NCBI GenBank assembly: GCA_004151065.3
Contig: NWUY0300004018.1
Coordinates: 48,260-66,503, forward strand
DNA from: Larix sibirica
Taxonomy: Eukaryota > Streptophyta > Pinopsida > Pinales > Pinaceae
DNA: 18,244 nucleotides
Reading direction: 5' to 3'
Shown here: positions 8,871 through 18,181 of the stretch, piece after piece
Layout: each line of letters begins with the position of its first letter
How positions within the stretch are numbered: the stretch's first letter is position 1
The notes under the pieces: generated by a model
Seen by the model: only the letters and a program-made list of their open reading frames with translations
Database searches by the model: none
What the model was told of the DNA's origin: nothing
Position numbers and translations under genes: made by a program

Positions 8871-9400
8871 AATTTTAGTTGGGGCAATAAAGAAAAAGAT
8901 TCATTTAAGAGGATTATAGAGGCCATATCTGAAGCCCCCACTCTCCTAAGTCCTGATTTTGAAAAAGATTGATTTCTGTATACATTTGCTTAAGAAATCT
9001 TATATGTCGTTGTCTTAACAAAACGAAATCAACATGGTCATGAAGTACCGATCTCGTTTATGAGTTTAAGTTTTAAGGGGGCCGAGTTAAACTATCATGA
9101 GGTTGACAAACAAGCATTCGTTGTGTTTAAGGTGATCAAACATTTTCGTACCTATCTTCTTAAGTCTAGGAGCAAGGTCATCATTCCATATTTGGTTGTT
9201 AGCAACTTATTAGTACATAAAGCGTTGGAAGAAAAAAGATCCCCTTGGATGGCGAATATTTAGGAATATGACCTCGTAATCAAGCCCTCCAAGGTAGTGA
9301 AAGGGAAAGGTCTTTGCAAACTAGCAGTTGAATCAACTCATTTCCCCGTTGATGAATCAGACTTACAGATTAGTGAGTCACTGTGTCAAAAGGAAATTTA
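8871..9400 (+). pseudogene. Native Ty3-type RNase H domain, copy B (acidic residues absent)
   Basis: The frame reads FSWGNKEKDSFKRIIEAISE, APTLLSPDFEKD, a stop at 8970-8972, FLYTFA, a stop at 8991-8993, then VPISFMSLSFKGAELNYHEV, DKQAFVVFKVIKHFRTYLLK and VIIPYLVVSNLL. Compared with usual Ty3 motifs (T-D-A-S, K-E, T-D-H), the first Asp is Phe (TTT, 8985-8987), the Glu is Gln (CAA, 9111-9113) and the last Asp is Pro or Tyr (from 9186). Copy C also has TTT at the first site, so that loss predates both copies. The linker EYDLVIKPSKVVKGKGLCKL follows a TAG at 9261-9263. The domain probably served as a structural tether. Confidence 0.8.
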
Positions 9401-10668
9401 CTTTATTCCATCTTCCAAAAACTCTTGGTATTCTGACTTAAGAGTTTTTCTCGAAACTAGGAGAGCCCCGGATTAGTTGGAACCAAAGAAAATGAGAGCA
9501 CTCAGATCAAAATCAACTCCTTATTAGATGATAAATAATATCCTTTTTAGGAAAAATTTAGATGGTGTACTCCTTTGTTGTCTCAATAAAGATGAGATTG
9601 AATCAGTTTTGAGAGAGTTACACTCTGGCCCTGCTGATGGTCACTTTGGAGGTGACACTACCGCACACAAAATACTTAGGGTCAGTTATTACTGGCCTAC
9701 TCTATTTAGAGATGCCCATACATATGCTAGAAAATGTCAATATTGTCAAACCGTTGCTCGTAGAGTCAAGAAGCCCGCTTGAGTCCATTACAACCAGTTT
9801 CGGTTGAAAGACCCTTTCAATAGTGGGGCCAATAAATCCTCCTTCATCTATGCAACATAAGTACATTATTATTGCCACTGATTACTTTATTCAGTGGGCG
9901 GAAGCAACACTTCTACGTGTGGTTAATACCAATCAAGTCATTAACTTTTTGGAATCTTCCATTGTTACCAGATTTGGTATACTCATGTCTTTGGTTTTTT
10001 ATAACGCTTCATATTTTTCCTCCGTTGAATTGACAAAATTTGGTCTACAGAAGGGTATTAGGATTAGATATTATGCAAGCTATTATCCCCAATGAAATGG
10101 TTTGGCCAAGTCCACTAACAATAATTTATTAAAAATTCTTAAAAGAAATATCGCCACACACCACATAAACTAACATACTTCCTTGTACAATGCACTTTGG
10201 GCAGACAAAGTAACTTCCAAATCTGCGATTGGTAACTATCCTTTCATTCTAGTGTATGGTGCAAAATCCATTCTTCCTCCAAATATTTTTTTACCCTCTC
10301 TGCAACTAGCACAGTCTGCTCAAGAAGTGTATTGTCCAGTCATGGAAAAAAATATTAATACATTACTTAAGTTAGAAGAAGATAGAGAGAAGGCCAAGCA
10401 ACATTTTTCAAAACACTAGCAGATTGTGAAATCATGGTTCGATCAAGCTTTGGCCTCTAACAAGGAACTGGAAGTAAGCGATTTAGTTCTGAAATGGGAT
10501 AAAGTGCATGAGGATAGGGTTGAACATACTAAATTTCAACGTCTCTGGATAGGTCCTTTCATTATTGCATAAAAGTTAGGACAAAGCACTTTCAAGCTCC
10601 AAACATTAGAAGGCCAGTTTGAAACCTTTCTGGTAAACGGACTGGTCCTAAAGAAATATTTCCACTAA
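9401..10668 (+). pseudogene. Integrase, copy B (all DDE residues lost)
   Basis: The frame at 9528-9782 holds the HHCC zinc-binding N-terminus: LHSGPADGHFGGDTTAHKIL with the two His at residues 32 and 39, and RKCQYCQ with the two Cys at residues 70 and 73. The core follows: QHKYIIIATDYFIQWAEA, LVFYNASYFSS, YYPQ, then a TGA stop (10093-10095), NGLAKSTNNNLLKILKR, and the C-terminus LVLKWDKVHEDRVEHTKFQR ending at TAA 10666-10668. A short deletion near 9820-9830 removes the W-x-x-D segment with the first Asp. The second Asp is Tyr (10000-10002) and the Glu is Lys (10108-10110). Other stops lie at 9780-9782 and 10417-10419. It would insert cDNA into host DNA; this copy cannot. Confidence 0.9.
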
Positions 10669-11351
10669 TTTTCGAAGATCTCATGATTTGTAAATATTTC
10701 TGTCAATATTTTATGGTACAGTTTTCTTTTGATTTTTTCCTTCCATCTGCATCTCATATCTTGTAAATAGGTTAAGCATAATCTAATCTTAGTGTAAATT
10801 ATGTTGTTTTTCACACTCACTCCATCTGTAATTAAACTCGCAGTTCACGATCCTATAATTCTATAATCTTGCCACTCGGGATTAATTTTGAAAAGATAAA
10901 TTCTAATTCTGAAATGGAATCACTAGTTCTCACATATTCACCTTTTCAAATACACATTCTAGTAGTCTACTTTCAGAGAAGGATTATGTAAATAAATAAT
11001 GTTATGTTCGGAAAAGCCTCGATTTGTCCTTTTTCATGGTATGGTTGGGATTGAATGCAGCTCCTAGCCTCATCCAATTGAATCAAATTCCCTTAAATCT
11101 AAAACTAATCAGCAATCACACCAAATTGTTCACCACTGCAATTAGATTCAGCCTTCATATTTCAATTGGGATATGATGATTATAATAACAAGTGGGTTAT
11201 CTTCTCAAAAATAACATTTCAAAATAGTTACAAATCTGTGTTTCTAGTAATCTTTAAGCCAACTCTACAATCTGAAGAATATGTTGGGCTTGTTCCATCC
11301 ACAAAATCAATGTATATATAAAATTACTAATTTAAAAGTTTGGTTGAAGAA
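10669..11351 (+). other. Non-coding segment after integrase (probable 3' UTR or spacer)
   Basis: No frame of note occurs on either strand, and there is no similarity to the putative 5' LTR. The DNA is AT-rich with scattered T runs. It sits between the integrase stop and the array of degenerate tandem repeats, the position of the long 3' untranslated region in Tat-lineage elements. Confidence 0.5.
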
Positions 11352-11831
11352 TAGGAGGTCTTAGTGTTGAGTCGTCCTAATCATGTTCATTAGCCTTGTC
11401 CGTTCAAAATCCCAAATTTGGTCACCAAGCCAAGGATATGGCCCCTTGTTGAAAAACTAAGGGATAGGAGGTCTCAATAATGAGCCGGCCTATTCAATCC
11501 AGATAAGTCTCTTGAGTGATGCTGCCAAAGTTGGTCACCAATCCAGGGCAGTGGTATTTAGCTAAATATTGTATAACCAAAATCTTTAAAACAACTACTT
11601 AGGTGTTGATTGAGAAGCGGGAGGTCTCAGTAATGAGCCAACCCATTCATGATCGTGGGTGCCATCTGTCTGACATTGCTAGAATCTGGTCACCAAGCTG
11701 GGGTAGTGGCCCTTGATCCTCGGAACGGGACACAGGGGGTCTCCATAATGAGCCAACCTGTTCACTTCATATGGTTTTCGTGAGTGACATTGTCATTATT
11801 TAGTCACCAAACTAAGGCAATGCTTCCCAAT
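11352..11831 (+). repeat. Four degenerate tandem units of 113-153 bp
   Basis: Units start at about 11352, 11465, 11618 and 11733. Each has a first core, ggaggtctcaataatgagcc and variants, then 45-60 bases later a second core, ttggtcaccaagcc and variants, followed by aaggcagtgg-like sequence. Units 2 to 4 share tgagcc(a/g)(a/g)cc(t/c). The spacing varies because unit 2 has an extra AT-rich stretch (11558-11610). Hypervariable tandem repeats between integrase and the 3' LTR are known in plant Tat-lineage elements and can seed satellites. The array could instead belong to a minus-strand element whose PBS may lie at 12241-12262. Confidence 0.8.
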
Positions 11832-12240
11832 CCATCTCTACAAATAACTAATTTTTCAAAAATTAATTAATTTCTTAAAAAAAATGATGAAAATTTACAT
11901 ACATGTAATTATTTTTTAATTTAAACTTAAGTTTATGGATGGAACGGGGTTTTCAGGTATCATCACAAAATTTAATGGATATTTCCATTTACTGGCGACT
12001 GATGATTATCTTTATCTGGATGCTTAGTTGTGATAAGATAACTTTACTATGCTAATCTGAGAAACTAAGCATGCCACTCGAAGATCTCAAACACTAACAT
12101 GAAGCTGGATATTAGTTGTTGTTGCAAATTTAAAGGTAAGATAAACTGTTGATTTAGTTCTGAGAAAGATTATCCGAATCCTCTATATAGATAGGTAGTT
12201 GCTTCTTGTAATCTATCATGAAGGAAGTGTAGAGATAACT
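11832..12240. other. AT-rich non-coding stretch
   Basis: I see no gene or RNA feature. A purine-rich run, ggatggaacgggg (about 11937-11949), might be a polypurine tract of copy B, but the following bases do not start with TG and do not match the putative 5' LTR. On the minus strand this would be the leader downstream of the PBS-like site. Confidence 0.4.
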
Positions 12241-12266
12241 GGTTCACCCAGACACGTCGCCATTTG
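12241..12266 (-). other. Possible LTR end plus primer binding site on the minus strand
   Basis: Read on the minus strand, ...GGTTGTCAACA is followed by AA and then TGGCGACGTGTCTGGG. This is the same arrangement as in copy B (...CAACA, AA, TGGCACTAG). TGGCGAC fits the complement of a tRNA 3' end with G before CCA, as in some plant tRNA-Arg. It would mark a minus-strand LTR element whose 5' LTR extends to the right. No paired LTR was identified. Confidence 0.3.
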
Positions 12267-12373
12267 TTGACAACCAACAACCTTCTCATCTTTTCTTTAT
12301 TTTTCGTTTAATAAAAGATTATACCATAAATAATGGATTCCTTCAGAAATAATTTCATATGACATATTATTTA
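12267..12373. other. Non-coding stretch, possible U5/R of a minus-strand LTR
   Basis: There is no gene. On the minus strand an AATAAA signal (in gaaaaataaagaaa) lies about 30 bases before the proposed LTR end. A short copy of the hairpin arm (ccttcagaa) lies near 12340. Confidence 0.3.
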
Positions 12374-12410
12374 GGAGTGCCTTCAGAATCTTTGATTCTG
12401 AAGGTACTCC
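12374..12410. repeat. Strong hairpin: 17-bp arms, 3-base loop
   Basis: Arm ggagtgccttcagaatc (12374-12390), loop ttt, arm gattctgaaggtactcc (12394-12410). The arms pair at 16 of 17 positions, and the remaining pair is G-T. It lies about 110 bases from the proposed minus-strand LTR end, so it may be an RNA hairpin in the R/U5 region or a small fold-back element. Confidence 0.85.
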
Positions 12411-12493
12411 CAATAGAAGGAGACTTTCACGGTAGGAGTCTAGATCCAGGATAAAGTTTCCACACGATTTGAACGCATTATAGATGAAATGAT

Positions 12494-12494
12494 N
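12494..12494. other. Single undetermined base at the tandem-copy join
   Basis: The only N in the window lies exactly where the first 2,548-bp copy ends and the second begins. This marks a scaffold join or an unresolved base. Confidence 0.98.
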
Positions 12495-13217
12495 TTTTTG
12501 GAATCTTCCATTGTTGCAAAATTTGGTATACTCATGTCTTTGGTTTTTTATAACGCTTCATATTTTTCCTCCGTTGAATTGACAAAATTTGGTCTACAGA
12601 AGGGTATTAGGATTAGATATTATGCAAGCTATTATCCCCAATGAAATGGTTTGGCCAAGTCCACTAACAATAATTTATTAAAAATTCTTAAAAGAAATAT
12701 CGCCACACACCACATAAACTAACATACTTCCTTGTACAATGCACTTTGGGCAGACAAAGTAACTTCCAAATCTGCGATTGGTAACTATCCTTTCATTCTA
12801 GTGTATGGTGCAAAATCCATTCTTCCTCCAAATATTTTTTTACCCTCTCTGCAACTAGCACAGTCTGCTCAAGAAGTGTATTGTCCAGTCATGGAAAAAA
12901 ATATTAATACATTACTTAAGTTAGAAGAAGATAGAGAGAAGGCCAAGCAACATTTTTCAAAACACTAGCAGATTGTGAAATCATGGTTCGATCAAGCTTT
13001 GGCCTCTAACAAGGAACTGGAAGTAAGCGATTTAGTTCTGAAATGGGATAAAGTGCATGAGGATAGGGTTGAACATACTAAATTTCAACGTCTCTGGATA
13101 GGTCCTTTCATTATTGCATAAAAGTTAGGACAAAGCACTTTCAAGCTCCAAACATTAGAAGGCCAGTTTGAAACCTTTCTGGTAAACGGACTGGTCCTAA
13201 AGAAATATTTCCACTAA
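12495..13217 (+). pseudogene. Integrase C-terminal fragment (duplicate of copy B)
   Basis: The fragment starts inside the integrase core just before the second catalytic position and runs to the same TAA (13215-13217). It carries the identical Tyr (12549-12551), TGA (12642-12644), Lys (12657-12659) and the stop at 12966-12968. Shared decay at every site means the copying happened after decay, or only in the assembly. The zinc-binding half is missing. It should not be counted as an independent integrase gene. Confidence 0.9.
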
Positions 13218-13900
13218 TTTTCGAAGATCTCATGATTTGTAAATATTTCTGTCAATATTTTATGGTACAGTTTTCTTTTGATTTTTTCCTTCCATCTGCA
13301 TCTCATATCTTGTAAATAGGTTAAGCATAATCTAATCTTAGTGTAAATTATGTTGTTTTTCACACTCACTCCATCTGTAATTAAACTCGCAGTTCACGAT
13401 CCTATAATTCTATAATCTTGCCACTCGGGATTAATTTTGAAAAGATAAATTCTAATTCTGAAATGGAATCACTAGTTCTCACATATTCACCTTTTCAAAT
13501 ACACATTCTAGTAGTCTACTTTCAGAGAAGGATTATGTAAATAAATAATGTTATGTTCGGAAAAGCCTCGATTTGTCCTTTTTCATGGTATGGTTGGGAT
13601 TGAATGCAGCTCCTAGCCTCATCCAATTGAATCAAATTCCCTTAAATCTAAAACTAATCAGCAATCACACCAAATTGTTCACCACTGCAATTAGATTCAG
13701 CCTTCATATTTCAATTGGGATATGATGATTATAATAACAAGTGGGTTATCTTCTCAAAAATAACATTTCAAAATAGTTACAAATCTGTGTTTCTAGTAAT
13801 CTTTAAGCCAACTCTACAATCTGAAGAATATGTTGGGCTTGTTCCATCCACAAAATCAATGTATATATAAAATTACTAATTTAAAAGTTTGGTTGAAGAA

Positions 13901-14380
13901 TAGGAGGTCTTAGTGTTGAGTCGTCCTAATCATGTTCATTAGCCTTGTCCGTTCAAAATCCCAAATTTGGTCACCAAGCCAAGGATATGGCCCCTTGTTG
14001 AAAAACTAAGGGATAGGAGGTCTCAATAATGAGCCGGCCTATTCAATCCAGATAAGTCTCTTGAGTGATGCTGCCAAAGTTGGTCACCAATCCAGGGCAG
14101 TGGTATTTAGCTAAATATTGTATAACCAAAATCTTTAAAACAACTACTTAGGTGTTGATTGAGAAGCGGGAGGTCTCAGTAATGAGCCAACCCATTCATG
14201 ATCGTGGGTGCCATCTGTCTGACATTGCTAGAATCTGGTCACCAAGCTGGGGTAGTGGCCCTTGATCCTCGGAACGGGACACAGGGGGTCTCCATAATGA
14301 GCCAACCTGTTCACTTCATATGGTTTTCGTGAGTGACATTGTCATTATTTAGTCACCAAACTAAGGCAATGCTTCCCAAT
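13901..14380 (+). repeat. Four-unit degenerate tandem array (duplicate)
   Basis: This is the same array as at 11352-11831, shifted by 2,549 bases, with no differences seen in the stretches compared. Confidence 0.85.
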
Positions 14381-14789
14381 CCATCTCTACAAATAACTAA
14401 TTTTTCAAAAATTAATTAATTTCTTAAAAAAAATGATGAAAATTTACATACATGTAATTATTTTTTAATTTAAACTTAAGTTTATGGATGGAACGGGGTT
14501 TTCAGGTATCATCACAAAATTTAATGGATATTTCCATTTACTGGCGACTGATGATTATCTTTATCTGGATGCTTAGTTGTGATAAGATAACTTTACTATG
14601 CTAATCTGAGAAACTAAGCATGCCACTCGAAGATCTCAAACACTAACATGAAGCTGGATATTAGTTGTTGTTGCAAATTTAAAGGTAAGATAAACTGTTG
14701 ATTTAGTTCTGAGAAAGATTATCCGAATCCTCTATATAGATAGGTAGTTGCTTCTTGTAATCTATCATGAAGGAAGTGTAGAGATAACT

Positions 14790-14815
14790 GGTTCACCCAG
14801 ACACGTCGCCATTTG
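14790..14815 (-). other. Possible LTR end plus primer binding site, minus strand (duplicate)
   Basis: Copy of the site at 12241-12266. Only here does the proposed minus-strand LTR continue into unique DNA past 15042, so this is the copy in which to look for the outer LTR edge. Confidence 0.3.
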
Positions 14816-14922
14816 TTGACAACCAACAACCTTCTCATCTTTTCTTTATTTTTCGTTTAATAAAAGATTATACCATAAATAATGGATTCCTTCAGAAATA
14901 ATTTCATATGACATATTATTTA

Positions 14923-14959
14923 GGAGTGCCTTCAGAATCTTTGATTCTGAAGGTACTCC
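14923..14959. repeat. Strong hairpin: 17-bp arms, 3-base loop (duplicate)
   Basis: Identical to the hairpin at 12374-12410. An open frame of 69 codons on the minus strand crosses it but has no recognisable motif. Confidence 0.85.
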
Positions 14960-15042
14960 CAATAGAAGGAGACTTTCACGGTAGGAGTCTAGATCCAGGA
15001 TAAAGTTTCCACACGATTTGAACGCATTATAGATGAAATGAT

Positions 15043-16156
15043 AATGATTATCCAATTTTGGAGATGCTAAATCTTATCCTCTTCATGGCTTAGTTTACTA
15101 AAATTCATTTTGATATCACTTCTTAAGTAATTTCAAGCCATATCGATCACTCTTATATTAATTTTTAGCAGTGTTATCTCAAATATCAAGTGTTCTAATT
15201 ACAATTATTAGTAATATTATTGGCATGTTTTTAAATTACACAGGTGGATATTTGCATATATATTACTAAAAAACATATATATACCTCTGACATAGATATT
15301 ACTAAATTATATCAATCATGGTAATGTTACCATTTCAATTCTAGGCATATACTTCTGAATTTCCTACGTTCTTAAGAGTTCTGGACTTATGAAGATTCTT
15401 TCATTGTAAAAAATGGTGGTTATCATTGTTGAACCTATCATTGCCCGACTGATTGTTTCAAAAATTTGGAAATAGTTAAGAAGATCATTCGAATTCTTCC
15501 TAAAGTGTGACTTAAATTGGGTAAATCATATCCCGCCTTATTCTTAAATCTGTGCAAAAGTATCAGGTCTATTGCGTCAAGCGTCGAGGCTCATTTTGTT
15601 GTATTACGTTGAAGCTTTGTAAAAGTTTTATATCAAAACTAAATGATCTTGTACACTTAGCATATGAAATCACCTAGGAAAATAAATGAGAATTATTTAA
15701 ATCAACATACCCTCCTAATTGCGCCATGATGCATAAATCCCTTTATGTATTCCAACATCTAATCCAAACATTGATAATGGGGTTGTAATCATTCTGGTGT
15801 TTTAACAGCTGTTGAAATCGATAGCCTAAGTCGTGATTAGTGTCATGATATCCCCGACACTTGGATTAATCATACTACTGATGGATTTTCAATTCATGCT
15901 CCTACAGTTGTAATCATTGTTTAGAATGCTTAGTTCACATCACTCCCATTAAGTCCTAGAGCAACAACCCTAGGGTTTGATTTTCAAAGGTTTACACTCT
16001 TTGTTTGATATGAGCAAATCAAATAAGTTTTGAATGATTCCTCAGATGCTCAGTATAACCTGGATCCCTATCTCGCCCATCTTCACCACCCCTCATAAGC
16101 TCAATTTTGTCCAAAACCACGCAGGTGAAGAAATAGCACCACTCAGTCGCTTCGAA
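15043..16156. other. Unassigned AT-rich non-coding region
   Basis: No coding region, RNA gene or terminal repeat pair was recognised on either strand. Minor features are two atattactaaa repeats near 15258 and 15296 and a perfect 12-bp palindrome, aaccctagggtt, at 15966-15977. The region might hold the rest of a minus-strand LTR beginning at 14815, or leftover host intergenic DNA. Gypsy fragment C starts abruptly at its right edge. Confidence 0.5.
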
Positions 16157-16850
16157 GAAATTATGCTTGTGGGGAGGATTTTGGTAACATGAAAGCTGGA
16201 AATTCTCCACTTATAGGTTCACAACAACAGTCTGAAATTTCTAATATCACCTACATTGAATCTGGTTCTGTAACAAAGACTGATGTAAGTACTGTAAAAA
16301 ATGAAACACGTATATATATTATACCTAGTAAGGTAGTTGTAAATAGTCCTACCTGGAAATTATATTTCGATGGATCGAAATCCAAAGAAGGAGCCGAAGC
16401 AGGATGCCTTCTGTTGGATCCACAGGGAAATAAAACATGTATATCATGTAGATTGGAGTTTAATTGTACCAACAATATCGCAGAATATGAAGCTCTTATC
16501 CAAGGATTAAATAAGGCTTTAGATCTTAATGTCAAAATCTTGGTGGCATACGGTGATTCTGAGATTATAGTACGTGAGATACGCAATTCAATTCATTGTG
16601 TTTCTGAACATCTGCGAGATTACCAGAAAGAGGTATGTAATTCAATTTTGAATTTGAAGCTTTCAATATAAATGCACTTCCTAGATTCCAAAATCAAGAA
16701 GCTGATTTATTAGCCTATGTAGCTTCTAAACTAATTCCTTCATAAGATTTCTCTCCGAATTCTTTTTCAATTGAACTAATATCTAGACCATCAATTCCGG
16801 ATAACATCACTAATTGGTGTGTTTTTTACGATGATACCTAGATTCCAAAC
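16157..16850 (+). pseudogene. Archaeal-like RNase H (aRNH), fragment C, best preserved
   Basis: The frame at 16189-16671 reads WKLYFDGSKSKEGAEAGCLL, DPQGNKTCISCRLEFNCTNN, IAEYEALIQGLNKALDLNVK and ILVAYGDSEIIVREIRN. The first three acidic positions are all present: Asp 16369-16371, Glu 16483-16485 and Asp 16555-16557. A one-base deletion near 16650 (aattttgaatttg against aatttcaaaatttg in B) shifts the frame. In the shifted frame the tail NQEADLLAYVASKLIPS supplies the fourth Asp (16704-16706). Stops follow near 16744 and 16840. Family role: RNA removal from RNA:DNA hybrids. Its position upstream of RT matches copies A and B. Confidence 0.88.
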
Positions 16851-18060
16851 TTTCTAACAGGAGAATATGCTTTTAAAGATGCTGCTATTGATGAGATAAC
16901 TCATGATGAATATTTACGCAATTTTTCAGTAATACATCCTCACTGCTAAGTGGAAAAGACTCTAAATACAGTAAAATATATCCTTGCTTTTGTTTTAAGA
17001 TTAGAAATTTTTTATGACTTGCAGGATAAGTTCAAGGCTGTCTTGAATTGCAAAACGAACAGCTCATGCATGAAATATGAAACCGTTATCTTAGGAACAA
17101 ATTCTCATCCGCAACATCTGAATTTAGGGATAGATTGCACCCCATTAGAAAAATCATCCTTTGTAAAATTGTTTAGAGAGTATAAGGATGTATTCGCATG
17201 GGATTACGATAATTTAAAAACCTTTGATCCACATATTATGCACCATGTAATTCCAATGAAACCAACATCGAAACCTTTTCAACAAAAACTAAGGAAAATG
17301 CACGCAACGCTAGAACCTTCAGTAAAGAAAGAATTGAATAATATCTTAGATGCTAAAATCATTTTTCCAGTCTGCCATACCCAACGGGTGGCTAACTTGG
17401 TATCGGTTAGGAAAAAAAATGTTGACATTCGACTTTACGTCGACTTTCGTAACCGCGATAGGTCGTCTGAGAAAGACAACTATCAAGTCCCTCCCATGGA
17501 GAAGATTCTTCAAAAGGTATCCAGGTCTGAAATGCTGTCGTTACTCGATGGTTTCTCAGGTTATAACCAGATTTTAGTATACCCAGCTCACCAAATGAAG
17601 AATACTTTCAAAACCCCATAGGGAACTTATGCCTATAGAAAAAATCCCTTCGGTTTGATTAATGTTGGAGCTACCTTCCAACGGGCCATGGATATAGCCT
17701 TCAGAGGCCTCATTAATCATGTTGTAGTTGTGTATCTTGACGATGTCACTATCTTTTCAAATCATCGATCTGATCATATCCTTCACCTGAGGAAAGTTTT
17801 TGAACGTTGTAGGAAGTTTGGGATATCGCTCAACCCCAAGAAGACAATATTCACAATGAATCAAGGAATCCTCTTAGGTTTTTTAGTGCCTAGAGATGGA
17901 ATTATGATCGACCTAGAATGAACTCATGCCATATCTAAAATTACTTATCCATCAAATAGGAATTCCATGCAGTCATTCTCGGGAAAAAAAATAATTTGTG
18001 ACGAGGTTTATACCAAGATATTATGAAATTGTTCGTCCCCTACAAAATATGATAAAAAAA
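16851..18060 (+). pseudogene. Reverse transcriptase, fragment C (YLDD intact)
   Basis: An open frame at 16950-17621 covers the linker (LRLEIFYDLQDKFKAVLNCK, EYKDVFAWDYDNLKTFDP) and the RT fingers and palm (KPFQQKLRKMHATLEPSVKK, VRKKNVDIRLYVDFRNRD, EMLSLLDGFSGYNQI). It ends at TAG 17619-17621, where B has TGG. The frame resumes at 17622 and includes VVYLDDVTIFSNHRSDH with both catalytic Asp codons (17739-17744), then ISLNPKKTIF, to a TGA at 17919-17921 shared with B. The thumb (17940-18040) is frameshifted around an A run at 17983-17990. It is the better preserved RT of the window but cannot make a full enzyme. Confidence 0.92.
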
Positions 18061-18181
18061 TATGCTAATTTTAGTTGGGGCAACAAATAAAAAGAGTCAT
18101 TTAAGAGGATTATAGAATCCATATCCGAAGCTCCCACTCTCCTAGGTCCTGATTTTGAAAAAGATTTATGTCTTTACATTT
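18061..18181 (+). pseudogene. Start of native Ty3-type RNase H, fragment C, truncated
   Basis: The frame reads ANFSWGNK, a stop, KESFKRIIESISEAPTLLGP and DFEKD, then degenerates at ctttacatttg. The codon that normally gives the first catalytic Asp is TTT, as in copy B. Homology stops within this motif, so most of the domain is missing. Confidence 0.7.

Larger units (their letters stand above)
3967..10668 (+). mobile_element. Ty3/gypsy (OTA/Tat-like) copy B with dual RNase H, near complete but dead
   Basis: In one orientation the copy holds a putative 5' LTR, a primer binding site, gag, protease, an extra archaeal-like RNase H, RT, native RNase H and integrase ending at the stop at 10666-10668. 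The order protease, RT, RNase H, integrase defines Ty3/gypsy; an added aRNH points to a Tat-type lineage. I found no second LTR copy in the window, so the 3' end is undefined. At least a dozen in-frame stops and several frameshifts exclude autonomous activity. Confidence 0.88.
9946..12493. repeat. First member of a 2,548-bp near-identical tandem pair
   Basis: Every base I compared at an offset of 2,549 matches 12495-15042, except three substitutions in five bases (9967, 9969, 9971 against 12516, 12518, 12520). The unit starts in the integrase core, covers the integrase C-terminus, the repeat array, the PBS-like site and the hairpin, and ends at gatgaaatgat. A single N separates the members. 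An assembly artefact is more likely than a real duplication. Confidence 0.95.
12495..15042. repeat. Second member of the 2,548-bp near-identical tandem pair
   Basis: This copies 9946-12493 with three clustered substitutions 22-26 bases after the N. Unlike the first member, it continues into new sequence (aatgattatccaattttgg) at 15043. The true order may therefore be 9945 or so, one unit, then 15043, with the other copy created by the assembly. Confidence 0.95.
16157..18181 (+). mobile_element. Ty3/gypsy fragment C (extra RNase H, RT, start of native RNase H)
   Basis: Homology to copy B starts at gaaattatg (16157, B about 6964) and ends near acatttg (18181, B about 8987). The fragment begins in the protease-to-aRNH linker and ends a few codons into native RNase H. 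No LTR, gag or integrase is present. It is less decayed than B: the aRNH keeps its acidic residues and RT has YLDD. It still has stops and at least three frameshifts. Confidence 0.88.

Noticed and set aside
12495-13217. A second, independent integrase gene
   Set aside because: It is base-identical to copy B, including every stop and missense lesion, and is joined by an N; most likely an assembly duplicate.
14846-15055. Minus-strand open frame of 69 codons as a possible small gene
   Set aside because: It crosses a DNA hairpin, has no recognisable motif, and the corresponding frame in the first copy is cut by the N. It is AT-rich and most likely chance.
15966-15977. Palindrome aaccctagggtt as a telomeric or telobox signal
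   Set aside because: Only one inverted pair of telomere-like words is present, with no array. Such words are common in plant DNA, and no promoter or gene is visible nearby.
16019-16210. Minus-strand open frame of 63 codons as a host exon
   Set aside because: It runs into fragment C in antisense and shows no conserved motif or splice context that I can support.
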